Origin: Stomorhina lunata
Lineage: Eukaryota; Arthropoda; Insecta; Diptera; Rhiniidae
DNA length: 64,000 nucleotides
Direction: 5' to 3'
Assembly: GCA_933228675.1 (NCBI GenBank)
Contig: OW121740.1
Span: 4,136,001 to 4,200,000 of the forward strand
Shown here: piece after piece, positions 23,151-34,362 of the stretch
Numbering within the stretch: the first letter of the stretch is position 1
Layout: each line of letters starts with the position of its first letter
Notes under the pieces: model-generated
The model's database searches: none
Told to the model about the DNA's origin: nothing
Seen by the model: the letters and a program-made list of their open reading frames with translations, nothing else
Program-made: the position numbers and the translations under genes

Positions 23151-24074
23151 GATATTACTTAATAAATATGTATATATTATGTAGTTAAGTGTAGTATACT
23201 TTTGTGTGTGTTCTAAAAAATGTTTTACATGTTTTCTGATTTATCTGACATATATGGCCAATGGCTAGTTTAAAATGTAAATGAACATGTTTTTAAGATA
23301 TTTAGTTTTTTTTTTTGTATATCCTTGTAAAGTATAAATAAAAGCTATATTTTACCAAAAATAAGTAAAAAATCTTATTTAAATCTAAATTTTCTTATGA
23401 TTTTTTCTTAGGAAAGTATAATAAACCTTAACATGTGTTTCTACTTGGTTTTTTGTTTAACTTTTTTAATGCTCATTGACCTGTTCGCAAGAAAAAGCTA
23501 AATAGCGTGTATTTTCCCATGATTTTTTTTCATGCATAAATTTTTGTTTAAGTGCAAATTTTAATCTCAGACTCTTTCAAGTTTTGGCCAAAAGTTGTAA
23601 GTATCTTTCTAAAAAATTTTGCTAAAAATCTGTGTCTGTATTCTATTTTATATGTATGTATGTTTTTTAAGTTTTTTTGCATGTTATTTTTATATAAGTC
23701 AGTTTTTACTTTGTGTTGTATTGAGTTTCTGAATTGTTATGTATTTTATTGGTTTATTTATTACTTTTTTAGCTCTTATTTAGTTTAATGTGGTCGTTTT
23801 TTTTTTTGCCAACATTTATTACTTTATACCACGAGACCTGCAGAAAATTATGGTGGGAAGGTATGAAATAGGAAAAGAGCAAGTAATCAAATGTTGGAAG
23901 CAGCTATGAAGAGCAATGAACGCTTGAGTTAAAAAAAACAGCAGGAAATTATTACTCCTTTTAACGCCTTCTTTATATAATGCAAATGAACATTTGGCTA
24001 AGCAGAGATATAAATATGTATGTAGTTATTCACAAATACTTGGTAGTTTAAAATTGGAAAATAGCCTCTAAAAA
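23151..24074. other. Unique AT-rich DNA
   Basis: Nothing recognised. T-rich; frame at 23552-23788 is Phe/Cys/Tyr low complexity. Motif copy at 23191-23206. Confidence 0.6.
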
Positions 24075-24819
24075 ACAAGTAAGAAAGTGCTATAGTCGGT
24101 CAAGCCCGACTACACTAAGGTCAAAGATGCTCTTTTTCCTGTATAAAGACAAATATTTGCTAAATTTTGTCTTCATACAAACATTTTTTCAAAACTTATA
24201 TACTTAAGCTGTTTCCGTCATTTTGACTTATATAAGAGCTAGGGTCAAATGTGGACCGATTATCTCGAAACTTGGCAAATTGATTACAGTTTTTACCAAA
24301 ATTATAGATGCAAAAAACTCAAAATTCTTATTATCTTCCGATTTAAGAGCGTTTTACTGATTTTGGTCTCATTTGGTGCTTTTTGACAGAAGAGTTTGTA
24401 TGGGAGCTATGGTCAAATCTGGACCGATTTTTACGAAATACAGTGATTTGATTTGATTTAAATTTCGTGAAAAAATATTGATATTTGTGTCCAATATATC
24501 AATTCCGGAAAGTGGGACCTATGGGACGTACCGATGGACCGATTTTGACGAATTTTAATAGCCATCTGTGCCAAATTTTATCAAATTATCTGTAGAATTG
24601 CGACCTGTAATTTGATTACAAGGTTTACATGGGGGTCCAGCCAGCCAGCCACCCAGCCAGACGGACAGACGGACGGACATCGCTAAGTCAACTAAAAAGG
24701 GATTCTAAGCCTATTGGTATACTAAAAGGTGGGTCTGAGACAAATATTTCCATGCGTTACATACATCAGCACAAACTTATAATACCCTTTCCACCTATGG
24801 TGGTGAAGGGTATAAAAAT
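24075..24819 (+). repeat. Family A dispersed repeat, copy 3
   Basis: ACAAGTAAGAAAGTGCTATA to GGTGGTGAAGGGTATAAAA, same order as copy 1. It has internal deletions (the CATACGATACCCTTCACC stretch just after the 5' hairpin, and around 24445 and 24570) and a longer CCAGCCAGCCACCCAGCCAG run. Both the 5' start and the 3' hairpin are present. Confidence 0.88.
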
Positions 24820-24894
24820 CGAAATTGGCAAAAAATCGGAATTGGCAAAAATATAGCAGAATATTAAAAAATTGTTTATTGAAAGTATTTCTAT

Positions 24895-26385
24895 AGCTCA
24901 AACTTATATTGATGAATTTTTTATAGAAAAAATTTAGCATAAACAATTTTTCTTAAAGTAAAAAAACCATGTTGAAATTTCTCTATACACAAAATTTTTA
25001 TTGAAAATTTTTCTATACTAAAAATTTTTATGGAAAATTTTTCTACACAAATAATTTTATATTGAAAATTTTTCAATATAAAAAATTTTATATTTAAAGT
25101 TTTTTCATAAAAAAAATATGGAATATATGGAAAACTTTTCTATACAAAAATTTAATGTTGAAAAATTTTTTATTTAAAAATTTTATATTGAAAATTTTTC
25201 TATACTAAAAGATGTTATGAAAAATTTTTAATGCAAAAAATTGTATATATAAAATTTTTTTATAGAAAAAATTTTATATGAAAAATTTGTTCATACAAAA
25301 CAAATTTATGTAGAAGATTTTTCTATTCAATTTTTTTTGTTTTAATTTTTCTTTATACTAAAAACTTTTATAGAAAATTTTCTATGCAAAAAATTTTATA
25401 TGAAAAATTTTTCTATACAAAAAATTTTATAAGAAAAATTTGTTCATACAAAAAAAAAAAAAAAAATAAATAATAAATAAATTATGTAGAAAATGTTTCT
25501 ATTCAAAAATTTTATTTTAATTTTTTTCTAAACTAAAAATTTTAGGGAAATTTTTTCCGATGAAAAAAATTTTATATGGAAAATTTTTCTATACAAAAAA
25601 TTTTATAGGAAAAATTTGTTCATACAAAAAAAATTATGTAGAAAATTTTTCTATTCAAAATTTTTTTTTGAAATTTGTTCTAAACTAAAAACTAAAAAGA
25701 AAATATTTTTATTCACAAAATTTTATACCGAAAATTTTTCTAAGCAAAAAATTTTTTCATACAAAACAAAAAAAATTTCTATTGAAAATTTTTCTATATA
25801 AAAAATTTTATATAAAAAGTTTTTTTATACAAAAAATATAGAATATATGCGAATACAAATATACAAAAATTTTATGTAGAAAATTGTTCTATTAAAAAAT
25901 TTTATATTGAAAATTTGTTTATACTAAAAGTTGTTATGAAATTTTTTTTTTTTCCAAAAATGTTTGACTTTTTATCAATAAATTGATCTGTTACATTAAT
26001 AAATAAATGTAACAGGTTTGGGATCAAATGCAAATACTCTTCTTTTTGAATAATATTTACATCCCGACTATTTTGTTATTTTTTGACAAAAATTTGATAT
26101 GCAAAATTTTTCTATATAAAAAATTTTATATGAAAAATTGTTTTATACAAAAAAAAAAAAAAAAAAATATAGAAAATTTTTCTATTCAATTTTTTTTTTA
26201 ATTTTTTTCTATACTAAAAACTTTTATGAAAAATTTTTCTATGCAAAAAATTTTAGATGAAAAATCAGTACAAAAAAAAATTATGTAGAAAATGTTTCTA
26301 TTCAAAAATTTTATTTTAAATTTCTTTTATACTAAAAACTTTTAAGGATTTTTTTTGTATGCAAAAAGAAAAAAAAATTGTAGAA
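24895..26385. repeat. A/T minisatellite array 2 (31-bp period, interrupted)
   Basis: Units near TATACAAAAAATTTTATATG then AAAAATTTTTC; regular parts repeat every 31 bases. Interrupted by about 140 bp of non-repeat DNA at 25950-26090. Contains poly-A runs. The frame at 25616-25801 is array translation. Confidence 0.87.
25988..26015. repeat. Hairpin inside the array 2 interruption
   Basis: CTGTTACATT (25988-25997) and AATGTAACAG (26006-26015) are exact reverse complements around an 8-nt loop. The surrounding non-array DNA may be a small insertion. Confidence 0.75.
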
Positions 26386-26399
26386 AATTGTAATTTCCT

Positions 26400-26935
26400 T
26401 AATATTAGCTCAAATATTAAAAGGGATATATATTTTGAATCTTTATGACATTCTAAGACGATTGAGCTATGTTCGTCTGTCTGTTGAAAGCACGATAACG
26501 CCTAAACGAAAGGGCCTTGGTCACTGAAGCATTGCGAAGACATTTTTTATTTCTAGGAAAATTTTGGTATTGAAACTGTGGCAAAATCGGTTCACATTTG
26601 ACCATAGCTTAAGTATAACCTCGCCTATGCTAATCGCTTATTTATTAGCAAATAAGCTAACTTTAGATTTAGTTCCCATACAATCTATTATATTATATCT
26701 ATTGTTAAAGTAGCTTTTAATAACTATATATGGCCTAAAAGGCTCAGTTAATTTAATTGAAGAGCTAATAAAAAAAAAATAAAAAAACACTTATGAAAAC
26801 AGCCTAATTACATTTGGTCCACATTTCGAATTAGCTGCACCCTCGTAGATATATGAGATAAATTCTAAATTTAACACAACTTGACGGTGGGTATATAAGA
26901 TTCGGTACAGCCGAATATTACACACCTGTTTAAAA
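26400..26935 (-). repeat. Family-A-related repeat, diverged subfamily
   Basis: Read on the minus strand it starts ACAGGTGTGTAATATTCGGC, a hairpin TTCGG / CCGAA and TCTTATATACCCACC, matching the layout of family A (TGCTATAGTCGG, CCGAC, ATACCC). Further in, the minus strand has CAACAGACAGACGAACAT, equivalent to the CAGACGGACGGACAT region. From memory this is an abundant type in calyptrate flies. Confidence 0.65.
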
Positions 26936-28414
26936 TTATAACCTCTTTAAAAAATTAAAATTAATAAACTGATGAGATCTTTGAGGAAATAGAGTGGCTT
27001 TGTTTCTGAATCGTTTTAAGATATCCTTATAACTTGCTTCGAAATAAATATTTTTTGGAAAAAGGTAGGCAATACATATTTTTTGGAACCTCCTAAAAGT
27101 AGGCAATACATTTGTCTTTTTAGCCATTACTTGTGATGCAGACCTCCTAAGAGCAGTACAACTACTTGTGCATATAACACACATAAAAAACTATGTTAAA
27201 AATATTCATATGTATATAGAAAACAAATACCTAAGATCATGCACACATACAAATACAATATGTATGTAAAAAAAATTATATACTAAATTATACCAGCAGT
27301 AATGTGAGTATTGTTCTTAAGTAGTCTTTATACATATAAATGTACATAAATGTAGTATAACATATTCATATTTAACATTATTTTAAGTATTCCACACTTG
27401 TATATTAAAACTAATTTGCATAAGTTAACCATTTAGTATAAAAATGAAAATAAAAAAAAAAAAAAACAGAAAAACACTGAATAAAATACAAAACAAAGTG
27501 TAAAAATAATAAAAAAAGGAAACTCAAGCAGAATGTTCCATATATTCATTATTTTATTATTGTATGCACAGGAAATTTAAAACAAACAAAAGAAGGAAAA
27601 AAATATATGGAGAAAACTGAAAGACCAAAAATGAGCAAACATTTCTTTCTTGTAGATTGTGGGATAATAAATATTAAAATAAAAATGCTTGTTTAAATAT
27701 TAAAATAGCATAAAGATTTAAATTTTATAATAAAAACTTGGAAAATGCAAAGTTGCCAGGTCAGTTCAAGAATTAAAATTGAGTTTAAATGCTTAAATTT
27801 AATAAAAGAAAATATTATTGCATAATGTTAGGAGTTTGAAGACAATACACATTTTTATTAGGTTTTATTAAAGCAATTTTGGAGATAAACTTATTTGTTT
27901 AAATTCATTTAGGAACCATTTTTTAATAAAATATGCATATATTGTCAAAATTTATAAAATTTCAAGTTTCAGCTAAAATGTGTTGCATACTTGGAGGAGG
28001 TTCGTGAGATTTTGAAAATACATTTTGTTATACTTTTAAAAACTATAGTCCTGGAGACACATTATTAGGTGATTTGTTCCAAACAATGTTACCGATAAGA
28101 TCGTCTATATACCAATCCATATAAGATGTAAAAAGTATTTTCATCATTGAAAAGTCATTGTGAAGTGTGGATTCGACTGGCGGCATGTGATTTCAACAGG
28201 ACATTTTTGGGTTTTCTTGAATCAAAGGTACATACGCAAGTACATACGCATACCACAGCTTTGCTCAAAGTGAACTTGGTCAAATTTTTCTTAATTTAGA
28301 ATCCAGACTTATAGCAAATTGGGCATTTCTGATGATTTTCACTAACTCCCCACATAATTCTATCAATATAAATAAATATTTTCGAAGATATCTCAAAAAC
28401 ACAAATTTTGTTCA
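26936..28414. other. Unique AT-rich DNA
   Basis: No gene supported. The motif occurs twice close together near 27065 and 27090-27110 (AGGCAATACAT shared) and once at 27982-27998 (minus). Confidence 0.55.
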
Positions 28415-28716
28415 GGGGCCAAATTAACGCATTCGCTCTCGATCGAAAACTTAGACTTTTAAGCGAATATTGTGAATCATACTTTAGGGATGTTCAACGT
28501 TACCTCGATACAAAAAGTTTATTGAAATTTGGTATCCAATTTGATTAGTTTTTAAAATTGAAACTCTTTTACTATTGTTCATCTTTTGGCAAATAAAAAA
28601 AAATATAGTAAACTGTGCATCTTTTAAATAATTTTGATTATCCTTAAAGTATGCTATACAAATATTTTGAAAATATCTAAGATTTTGATCGATATCGAAT
28701 GCGGTAATTTGGCCCC
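28415..28716 (+). mobile_element. Family D, type 1 TIR element
   Basis: 302 bp, GGGGCCAAATTAACGCATTC to TGCGGTAATTTGGCCCC. The left core reads CTCTCGATCG rather than ATATCGATCG. Interior as in the 13890 copy with a short deletion near 28550. Flanks TTCA and AGAT show no clear duplication. Confidence 0.88.
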
Positions 28717-29997
28717 AGATTTAAAACTATCCTTGGTTGAATTCTGATCGAATGGCTTATGATCTTTAAATTATTTTTGAAATTCTTTAAATTTCAACAA
28801 TTCTTAAATCCCAATTTGCTGAAATACCTATTTAGAAAAAATGTAATTAAAATTTAAATTCATTTTTATCCTTATCATCAGAATTTCCCTGATGTCATAT
28901 TAAGGATTTTTAAACAAATTTATTTTCTATTTAAATTGTGTTTAATAATAAATTCAATGAATAATCTATCTCTTTTTCTTTTAGAAACTTAACTCAAAAC
29001 TACTTTCTATATCCTTAAAATATACTACAATTATTGAGAAAACTAAAACTCATCAACTTCATGCATATGTAAACATTTAAAATAAACAATTTCCATAGAA
29101 TTAATTTATATCTTTTTATTATTTCGTCTATATCCTTTTAGAATTTTGAATGTATCTCTAAAAATAATATTAATTGCTTTTTCTCCAAATTTGTTTCTTC
29201 ATAAACATTAATTTTTATTTTAATTCTTTTTTTTTTTCGGACAGCAGACATGACGGAAATTGTTGTCTACCAGCAAAATTGTTTTTTGAACACACACACA
29301 CATTTAAACAAATTGCCCAGGGTATAAATAAATAAATGATTTAAAATGAATTATATGAAAGAGAAAGGCAATTTGAAATAAAAATAAATTACCCAAGGAG
29401 AAAATATAAAAAATTAAAAAAAAAATATTAAAATATTATTCAATTTAATCACTTGTTTTTGTTGTTTAGATTTATATATATAATACTAAATGCTTAAGAT
29501 TAATATCTATCGATTTGTTATGCTAATTTTTGTTAAAAAAAAACTAAAGCCTTAAAGTAGACTATAATTTTTAAAACTTAAACATGTATATAAATTGCAT
29601 AGTTTTAGGCTTAATACTGATAACTTATCAAAAACTATGATAGATGCCAAGAAATTTATTAGAAATAAATAAATACATTTAAATTTATAATATTTAAAAT
29701 TTATTAAATACGATTGCAGTTCATTTATTTTTTTTTGTAAACAACTAAATGATATCTTATAAACATTTCGTGTAAAAATGTCAAGCACTTGAGAAATTCT
29801 TAGTAGTGCTTTTTTCATACTGCCTTAAGGACTTTCGATAATCATCGATAATTGGATTTAAAATCTATAAAATGCGTTTTATATTAATAAAAATTTTGTA
29901 AAAATAGATATTTAAAATTAGAAAAACTTTAATTTTGACCTAAAAATATGCAACTTATTATGTAAACTATCTAAAATTTTGTATATAAAAATATTCT
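28717..29997. other. Unique AT-rich DNA
   Basis: Nothing recognised. Two motif copies (29011-29029, 29549-29566), CACACACACAC at 29289. The minus frame at 29552-29818 has no domain. Confidence 0.6.
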
Positions 29998-30058
29998 GGG
30001 GCCAAATCACCGCATTCGAAATTGATCGACAACTCAGATTTATAAGCAAATATTATGT
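29998..30058 (+). mobile_element. Family D left-end fragment
   Basis: GGGGCCAAATCACCGCATTC followed by GAAATTGATCGAC and AGCAAATATT, then the sequence changes to a retrotransposon scrap. Confidence 0.75.
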
Positions 30059-30301
30059 TACTAACTTAGGGAAATGGCGGTGGATAGGCCACACACTACG
30101 AAGGCCAAATGCCAACATTGCTCGACAAGCGCTTCGTTGGAATCCACAAGGAAGCGGCCGTCGTGTTGGTGCACCTGCTAGAACGTGGATAAGGTCAATT
30201 GAAGCGAAGTTACAAGCAGCAAAGTATTCATGGAATGAATAGGCACGATGTCTAAACATATGCGTTTTTGTGTCAAAATATTTTTTTGTGTCAAAATATT
30301 T
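30059..30301 (+). pseudogene. 3' end fragment of a non-LTR retrotransposon
   Basis: The plus frame ending at the stop 30240-30242 contains WRWIGHTLRRPN, ARQALRWNPQGSGRR and APARTWIRSIEAKL. This is the conserved segment downstream of reverse transcriptase in many insect LINE polyproteins. Only about 55 residues remain; the upstream part of that frame is translated D-element DNA. The frame stops at TAG just where related proteins would continue (ARCLN follows in frame). Two copies of GTGTCAAAATATTT 18 bp apart close the fragment, like a short tandem 3' tail. Severely 5' truncated; clade not certain (RTE-like by recollection). Confidence 0.75.
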
Positions 30302-30632
30302 AATTACCGCATTCGATATCGATCGAAAACTCAGACTTTTAAGCAAATATTGTAAAGTATACTGTGGGGATGTTCAATACTACTTCGATGCAAAAAGTTT
30401 CTTGAAATCTGATATCCATTTTGATTCGCTTTTAAAAACATATAGTTCAATTAAAACTATTTTACTATTGTTCATATTTTGGCCAAAGTTATTTGCCAAA
30501 AATAAAGTTATTTGCCAAAAATATAGTAAACTGTGCATCTTTTAAATAATTTTGATTATCCTAAAAGTATGCTATACAAATGTTTTGAAAATATCTAAAA
30601 TTTGATCGATATCGAATGCCGTAATTTGGAAC
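30301..30632 (+). mobile_element. Family D, type 1 TIR element (left edge trimmed)
   Basis: Starts at AATTACCGCATTCGATATCG, lacking the first GGGGCC, and ends at TGCCGTAATTTGGAACC. Interior matches other type 1 copies; AAAGTTATTTGCCAAAAATA is partly duplicated near 30485-30525. Confidence 0.85.
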
Positions 30633-30635
30633 CAT

Positions 30636-30930
30636 GGGCAAAATTACCGCATTCGATATTGATCGAAAACTCAGACTTTTAAGCAAATATTGTGATGTAT
30701 ACTTTAGGGATGTTCAAAATAACTTCAATGCAGAACTTTTATTGAAATTTGGTATTTATTTTGATTTGTTTTTAAAAACATATAGTTTAATTAAAACTCT
30801 TTTACTATTGTTCATCTTTTGGCAAACAACTTCAAAAAAATGTAGTAAACTGCATTTTTTAAATAATTTTGATTATCCTTAAAGTATACTATTCAAATAT
30901 TTTGAAAATATCTAGGACTTCGATCGATAT
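30636..30930 (+). mobile_element. Family D, type 1 TIR element (right edge lost)
   Basis: GGGCAAAATTACCGCATTCG to TTCGATCGATAT, where it breaks off. Only a few bases separate it from the previous copy, in the same orientation. Plus frames here repeat between copies because the repeat does. Confidence 0.83.
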
Positions 30931-32910
30931 ATGTTTTGATCTTTATTTATATTGGATGTTATTTATATGAGATAATAAGCTTTTAAGAAATGTATTTTTT
31001 TTTCTATCCCTAAAATCGAATCGACTAAAGAAAATTGCAAAAGTAATATAATTTTGTATAACAAATTATTCCTAAGGGACCAAGTTACGGCATTCGGGAG
31101 ATTTCTAAGAAAACTACATTTATTAGGTTTCACAAAAATCACTATATTTATTAAATGATTCACATTTATATGAATATTTAAATAAATTCATATGAATATC
31201 TCACAGGATTCTAAAAAAAACGAGCAAATATGTTTTAAAAACAATTGTTATGTAGATCTCTGAAGACATAATATACAGTTTTCTTAAAAAAATTGTAGAC
31301 ACATTTACTTTGATTGTCAAAAATGTGATATGAAATCGTTTTTTTTATTATATCGTTGATTTTATAAAATTTTAATATTTAAATTTGTATTTTTTTACTT
31401 TTAATGAGTTCCATTTTTCTTGCTTAGTTAGTCTTCACAACAAAGTCATAAATCAAGTAAGAACTGAATTTTAGATAGTAACATTAAGTTTCAATTTAAA
31501 TACAAACTTACAGAATTTGTATTTTTCCTTCTTAAATCTTATTATTTACACATTTCGAATAATCCCCCTTAATTATTCTCCCAAAAAATGTAGCTCTTAA
31601 TTAAACATTTTTTGTTTGCTTCATTTTGCCTTGAGTTCTTCTGCCATTACTTGTTCTTCTTTAATCAATCAATCAATAATTTAACACCAACTATATACAA
31701 TATCTTACTCCTCCACCTTCTCCTCGTCTTTTGCTACTTAATGAAATCTCATGTGTGTGATTTTAACAGAAAAATCCTTTTTAAATCCTTTTATCTTAAT
31801 AAAAAGTTTTGGTACTTTACTTGTACATTAAGGCAAGGGTTTGGGATTTTGGAGCAGAAAATGTAAAATATTTTGCTTCACAGCTTGTAAGTAAAAACTA
31901 ATTAAAATTGAATCAAAAAGTTTTTTTTTTAAATTTTGTTACCAGCAGCTATACAATAGTTTTGGAGTTTGAAAATAAATGGTAAACTCAAGGAATATGT
32001 TTTCAATAAAATTTTGAGATGAATTCAATACTGAAAGAAATAATAGAACAATACTAGGGGAGTACAGACAATTTTATTATAACTTGAAATTTTCCCTAGG
32101 AGAAAGTTAAAGGCAAATAATACTCCATAAAATTGATATATTGATTTTAATGAATTTAGTTTTCTGAGTCATACATCCATACGTAAACAGGCATGCCCCT
32201 GTTAGTATACAATACTTTATTAAAGATTCTCTTGTATTAAAATTATGTATATTCTACAGTAAGTGCTTAATTTTTCTTTTCTCTATATTGGGCTGTGGTT
32301 GTGTCTAAAACAAGAGATCAGGTGCTTGTTAAAATTTCTAAAAACACAAAAATATCTTATAAATACTATCAGATATTTCATTAAGGCTTTATGAAATATT
32401 GTAGTTGAGGCAAAAAAATCGACAAAAAACGAAAAAAAAAAACTCTTAATTTTACTGCATTTTTAGTACAATAACAAGTACGTGTCTGATACAGCATAAT
32501 AAAGATGTATTATTACATCTTTTACAGCTGCATACATACAATTGGAAATGTGTGGGTATGAGAATTAAGGCAGAGCAAGATTTACTGGCAAAAATTCCTG
32601 GATATTGCTCATAACTTTTTTTTTGCTTATAATCCATAAATAAGCCTTAAAGGCTTAAAGCCACAAAACGAGGCGTAAAACGGGAAAATTTTACAAAATT
32701 TATTATGTATTTTATAAGTTTTTGTGAATAAATCACTGCTTTAACTCGCACCTAAAAGCGTGCAACAGAAATATATATTTTTATTTTGTGTAGACTTATT
32801 GGATTCTGATACCAGATTGTCACATTCAAGACAAATCTTCAATTCAAGAGAATTTAAAAATCGTGTTGCATACCTTAAGGATTTTATTTAAGGATATACA
32901 ATAAACTTCA
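30931..32910. other. Unique AT-rich DNA with a D end scrap
   Basis: 31073-31099 (AAGGGACCAAGTTACGGCAT then TCGGG) resembles a D terminus. Otherwise nothing recognised. Motif-like CATACCTTAAGG at about 32869. Confidence 0.55.
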
Positions 32911-32939
32911 GGGCCCAAATTACCGCATTCGATATCGAT
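32911..32939 (+). mobile_element. Solo family D terminus
   Basis: GGGCCCAAATTACCGCATTC followed by GATATCGAT, then unrelated sequence. No matching right end nearby. Confidence 0.6.
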
Positions 32940-33487
32940 TTTATTTATGCTCATGGTTTCTAAAAATCGATTCTTTTTATAGAATGTAAAAGTATTTTAA
33001 TATTACTTAACTTATAGCTTTTGTTCTGCAAAAGCGAGACCATACAAAATTTTTAATTTTTACTTTTTTCAGGAAGTCGATGTACAGTATTCCCTACGAT
33101 TTCGCAGAAAAAAAGTTTTATCCCTCTTTAATATATTCAAAAAATTGTAAGGTACAACAAAGTCTAAATCGTCCATTCGATATCGATCGAAAACTTAGGC
33201 TTTTTAGCAAATTTTGTGAAACATACCTTCAGGATTTTCAAAATATTTCTGTTTGCAAAAAATGTGTATCAAACATATAATTTTGTTTGTCGAAACATTA
33301 CATCCAATTATTTTACTATCAGGGAACTTTTGACAAATCAGTTACAATTAAGTGAACCTTATATCTATGGCTAGAAGGGCCAATGTCAAAAAAATAACAG
33401 TTTTTAGAAAATTAGAAATGAAATTTGTATAAGATAATAATTTCAAAGTTTCGTTCATAAAATTTGAGTTAGACATGTATTATATTT

Positions 33488-34195
33488 CTGTGGCTTGGTT
33501 CTAAGAGGACCAATGTCAGTTTTCGGATGTTTTGAGTTAGTCATTGCATTAGGTTCCTCTTTTTACTCTCTTTAATTATTTTCCAACAGCCAATCTTTAG
33601 CTCATCCCAGAACAGCTTCATAAGAAATTTTAGGGCCAATGTCACTCTGAACTCATCTACAATTGTTAGTGCTTAAAGGGCCAATTTAAAATTATTCAAA
33701 GAACTGGGGCCAAATTACCGCATTCGATATTGATAGAAAACTCAGATTTTTAAACGAATATTGTGAAGTATACTTTAGGGATGTTCAAAGTTACTTCGAT
33801 GCAAAAAGTTTATTGAAATTTTGTATCCATTTTGATTCGTTTTTAAAAATATATATTGTTCAATTAAAACTCTTACTATTGTTCATCTTTTGGCAAATAA
33901 CTTCAAAAAAATATAGTAAACTATGAATCTTTTAAATAATTTTGATTATCCTTAAAGTATGCTATACAAATATTTTGAAAATATCTAAGATTTCGAACGA
34001 TATCGAATGCCGTAATTTGGCCCCCGATTTTATAATGCCCTCCATTAGATCATTATACATATCTAACACAAATTTTATGAGCGAATCTTGGAAGTTAGCT
34101 GAACTGTAAATAAAATAAAATCTTATAAAAATTTCATTTCTAATTTTCTCAAAACTAGTTTTTTTGATATTAGCCCTTTTAGCACCAAGCCACAG
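33488..34195 (+). mobile_element. Inner family G element (split)
   Basis: CTGTGGCTTGGTTCTAAGAG to TTTTAGCACCAAGCCACAG, flanked by ATTT on both sides. It matches copy 22717-23150 segment by segment, except for the D insertion and a ~60-bp deletion just left of it that removes the internal palindrome. Confidence 0.83.
33706..34024 (+). mobile_element. Family D, type 1 element nested in family G
   Basis: GGGGCCAAATTACCGCATTC to ATGCCGTAATTTGGCCCC, 319 bp, typical interior. The host G copy at 22717 is uninterrupted here (CAAAGAATTGATTC), giving a natural empty site: left flank CAAAGAACT and right flank (C)GATTTTA show at most one or two duplicated bases. Confidence 0.88.
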
Positions 34196-34362
34196 ATTTA
34201 ATAGTTCTTTCTATGGCATTGTCCCTAATAATAGGAAAAATTTAAACTTTATTCAGCAAAATTGTACCAAGCCACAGACATGTTATACATGTATTATTAA
34301 GATTATCTCTAAAGTATGCTAAACAAATATTTCTGAAATATCTGACATCTCATCGATGGCCC

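Larger units (their letters stand above)
33365..34277 (-). mobile_element. Outer family G element (split)
   Basis: Left end CTATGGCTAGAAGGGCCAAT then GTCAAAAAAA, running to GACATGTATTAT. After the inner insertion it resumes with TTTCTATGGCATTG and ends ACCAAGCCACAG at 34277. It is flanked by ATAT and ACAT, a 4-bp duplication with one change. The middle is shorter than in the complete copy at 22717. Confidence 0.65.
33162..34362 (-). mobile_element. Family D, type 2 element carrying a nested insertion
   Basis: Left part 33162-33360: CTAAATCGTCCATTCGATAT then CGATCG, continuing to TGACAAATCAGTTACAATTA. Right part 34282-34362: ATTATTAAGATTATCTCTAA, AGTATGCTAAACAAAT, CATCGATGGCCC. The same left-to-right order flanks the E insertion in the copy at 37046-38089, which supports this being one split element. 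Orientation is given relative to the copy at 18644. Confidence 0.72.

Noticed and set aside
30053..30346. Minus-strand frame across the LINE scrap
   Set aside because: Shadow of the plus-strand retrotransposon fragment.
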